NCBI GenBank assembly: GCA_949298005.1
Contig: CASFUN010000065.1
Location: forward strand, 1 to 7,371
DNA from: an uncultured Alphaproteobacteria bacterium
GTDB lineage: Bacteria; Pseudomonadota; Alphaproteobacteria; Rickettsiales; UBA1997
Length of the DNA stretch: 7,371 bases
Reading direction: 5' to 3'
The notes beneath the pieces are model-generated. The model was not told where the DNA came from. It did no database searches and was given only the letters and a program-made list of their open reading frames with translations. The position numbers were made by a program, and so were the translations under genes. Shown in pieces: positions 5,699 through 7,371 of this stretch. Numbering within the stretch: position 1 is the stretch's first letter; every line of letters starts with the position of its first letter.

Positions 5699-6694
5699 TT
5701 ATAAATTCTTGAAAAAACTCTCAACATCACTCAACAAAAGTTCATAATCAAAAATTCTATTAATTTTATTTCTAAATTGAGATGAGTTTTTCATACCATT
5801 AGTATACCAATTGATATGTTTCTTAAATAAGCACACTGATTCTTTGTCTCCATAATATTTTCTAGCTAAATCAAAATGTTTAACTATTATACCTAATAAT
5901 TCGTTACCATCAGGTTTTTTAAATTGCTTTTTATTTAATTCATAAAATATTTCCTTAAACAACCACGGTTTTCCATATATACCTCTGGCAATCATAGCAC
6001 CATCAGCTTTACTTTCTATTAATGCTTGTTCCAAAGTAAATGTATCTATAATATCACCATTCACTATAACAGGTATATTCACTGTATTTTTAACGTCTGC
6101 AACTAATTTCCAATTGGCTTTACCGGTATACATCTGACTCCTGGTTCTCCCATGAACCGTTATCATTTGAATACCAACATATTCTGCGATTTTCGCTATT
6201 TTTGGAGAATTTACACTGTTATTATCCCAACCAAGTCTCATCTTGACAGTGACTGGAATATCCACTGCCTTGACAACAGATTCCATTATCTTCTCTGCTA
6301 ATTTTTCATCCTTCATAATTGCGGAACCAGCAAAACCCTTTATAACTTTTTTAACAGGACAACCAAAGTTTATATCTAGTATATCAGCACCTAAGTCTTG
6401 ATTTAATTTTGCTGCTTCTGCCATATAGTACGGATCATTGCCAGCTATCTGAACTGCAAAAATTTTAGATAAACTGTTTTTTACTTTTGAAATAGACTTG
6501 CTTTTATTTCCAATAAATAACGATTTGGATGCTATCATTTCGCTGAACATAAGACCAACATATCCAAAACTCTCTATTATCTCTCTAAAAGGTGGGTCAG
6601 TTACACCAGCCATTGGTGCTAATAATAATGGTATGTCTATTATGATATTACCAATTTTTATTGGTTTTAGGAGCTCTGATTTTTTCTCTGTCAT
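5699..6694 (-). CDS. dusB: tRNA-dihydrouridine synthase, DusB/nifR3 type
   Basis: Dus enzymes use FMN and NADPH to reduce specific uridines in tRNA to dihydrouridine. The protein is a complete 331-residue TIM barrel plus helical tRNA-binding domain. LAPMAGVTDPPFR (25-37) is the FMN-binding signature; DINFGCPVKKV contains the catalytic C112; KMRLGW (151-156), HGRTR (181-185), NGDI (212-215) and ARGIYGKPW (236-244) line the FMN and active site. The C-terminal HINWYTNGMKNSSQFRNKIN is typical of the nifR3/DusB group, so DusB is preferred over DusA or DusC. The ATG has no evident Shine-Dalgarno. It is the first gene after the fusA terminator and is followed by rsfS; in many free-living alphaproteobacteria it instead precedes ntrB-ntrC, absent here. 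Confidence 0.95.
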   Translation of the reverse strand: MTEKKSELLKPIKIGNIIIDIPLLLAPMAGVTDPPFREIIESFGYVGLMFSEMIASKSLFIGNKSKSISKVKNSLSKIFAVQIAGNDPYYMAEAAKLNQDLGADILDINFGCPVKKVIKGFAGSAIMKDEKLAEKIMESVVKAVDIPVTVKMRLGWDNNSVNSPKIAKIAEYVGIQMITVHGRTRSQMYTGKANWKLVADVKNTVNIPVIVNGDIIDTFTLEQALIESKADGAMIARGIYGKPWLFKEIFYELNKKQFKKPDGNELLGIIVKHFDLARKYYGDKESVCLFKKHINWYTNGMKNSSQFRNKINRIFDYELLLSDVESFFKNL

Positions 6695-6714
6695 TTATAT
6701 ATTCATTTTTATAA

Positions 6715-6755
6715 AAAATATAAAAAAGGTCAATTTTAAAAAATAAAATCGACCT
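6715..6755 (-). terminator. Rho-independent terminator downstream of fusA
   Basis: Two 12-base arms (6744-6755 and 6727-6738) are inverted repeats with one G-U wobble and a 5-base loop (6739-6743). On the minus strand the hairpin is followed by six Ts and a second T-rich run, the standard intrinsic terminator layout. It lies about 37 bp after the fusA stop and ends close to the dusB ATG. The plus strand has no gene reading into it. Confidence 0.85.
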
Positions 6756-6792
6756 AAACTCATATAAACTTAATTACTTAATTTTATAAATA

Positions 6793-7371
6793 CTATTTCA
6801 TCCTTTTAGCTTTTATTTCTTCTGCAACATTATTTGGCACTTGATCATATCTTTCAAAAATCATAGTAAACTGCGCTCTACCTTGAGATAGAGACCTCAA
6901 AGAATTCACATAACCAAACATAGAAGAAAGAGGTACTATTGCATCAATAACTTTAATACCACTTCTATCACTCAAATTTCTAATCTGACCACGTCTAGAA
7001 TTTATATCACCAATTATATCACCCATATAATCTTCCGGAGTCACAACTTCAACAGCCATCATAGGTTCAAGTAAAATAGGATTAGCCTTAGCAATACCTT
7101 CTTTAAAGCAAGCTCTTGCAGCTATCTCAAATGCCAAAACTGATGAATCGACGTCATGATAAGCACCGTCGAATAAAACAGCTTTAAAATCAACAACTGG
7201 ATAACCAGCTATAACACCAGTATTCCTAGCGGCTTCAAAACCTTTCTCAACGCCAGGTATATATTCTTTAGGAACTCTACCACCAACAACTTCATTTTCA
7301 AATTTAAAATCAGATTTATCTTCTTCAGTTTTTGGTTTTGGTTCAAATCTAACATTAATTTTAGCAAATTG
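6793..7371 (-). CDS. fusA: Translation elongation factor G, C-terminal part (5' end outside window)
   Basis: EF-G is the GTPase that drives ribosomal translocation and, with RRF, ribosome recycling. Codons are open from the right edge (7369-7371 in frame) to TAG at 6793-6795, giving 192 residues that correspond to domains IV and V. Seen here: GGRVPKEYIPGVEKGFEAA and GAYHDVDSSVLAFEIAA from domain IV, then EPMMAVEVVTPEDYMGDIIGDINSRRG starting domain V, and the ending FERYDQVPNNVAEEI. An internal TTG near 7135-7137 is not a start, because the homology runs straight through it. The GTPase domain and promoter lie beyond the window. It is followed directly by an intrinsic terminator, so tuf does not follow it here. 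No frame break is visible in this part. Confidence 0.97.
   Translation of the reverse strand, partial: QFAKINVRFEPKPKTEEDKSDFKFENEVVGGRVPKEYIPGVEKGFEAARNTGVIAGYPVVDFKAVLFDGAYHDVDSSVLAFEIAARACFKEGIAKANPILLEPMMAVEVVTPEDYMGDIIGDINSRRGQIRNLSDRSGIKVIDAIVPLSSMFGYVNSLRSLSQGRAQFTMIFERYDQVPNNVAEEIKAKRMK

Noticed and set aside
1..7371. CRISPR array, insertion sequence, tRNA gene, phage or defence genes
   Set aside because: I saw no regularly spaced repeats, transposase motifs, cloverleaf-like sequence or accessory gene families on either strand.

Overview
The window is strongly AT-rich and densely coded. Its proteins look alphaproteobacterial: EF-G, a MetG without zinc-knuckle cysteines and with a KISKS loop, a CdnL-type CarD and a nifR3-type DusB. 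AT richness, short intergenic gaps, weak ribosome binding sites and two apparently frame-broken genes suggest a reduced-genome, Rickettsiales-like or other host-associated lineage. That placement is inference; nothing here names a species.

Layout, left to right. Minus strand: a ComF-family phosphoribosyltransferase (55-693, with N-terminal coding continuing out of frame to about 833), then carD (802-1332). An 85-bp divergent promoter region separates carD from a plus-strand, membrane-anchored M23 peptidase (1418-2902). Between that gene and metG lies a plus-strand gene too short and non-coding to show as a protein: the 4.5S signal recognition particle RNA, ffs (about 2949-3036), with its own TTGACA promoter. 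From there to the right edge all genes are on the minus strand: metG (3040-4722), a histidine phosphatase (4772-5326, with a displaced C-terminus running to 4728), rsfS (5305-5631), dusB (5699-6694), an intrinsic terminator (about 6715-6755) and the 3' part of fusA (6793 to the edge).

The probable transcription order on the minus strand is fusA, terminator, dusB, rsfS, histidine phosphatase, metG. RsfS and the phosphatase overlap by 22 bp, and the restored phosphatase frame would end 5 bp before metG. Most of these genes serve translation: elongation (EF-G), tRNA modification (DusB), ribosome silencing (RsfS), tRNA charging (MetG) and co-translational targeting (4.5S RNA). CarD is an RNA polymerase-binding regulator and the M23 protein acts on the cell wall.

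I found no mobile element, CRISPR array, defence island or clearly new system. The points most worth checking are the two single-base frame breaks (comF 5' end, phosphatase 3' end), the ffs gene, and apparent insertions in the MetG catalytic half.
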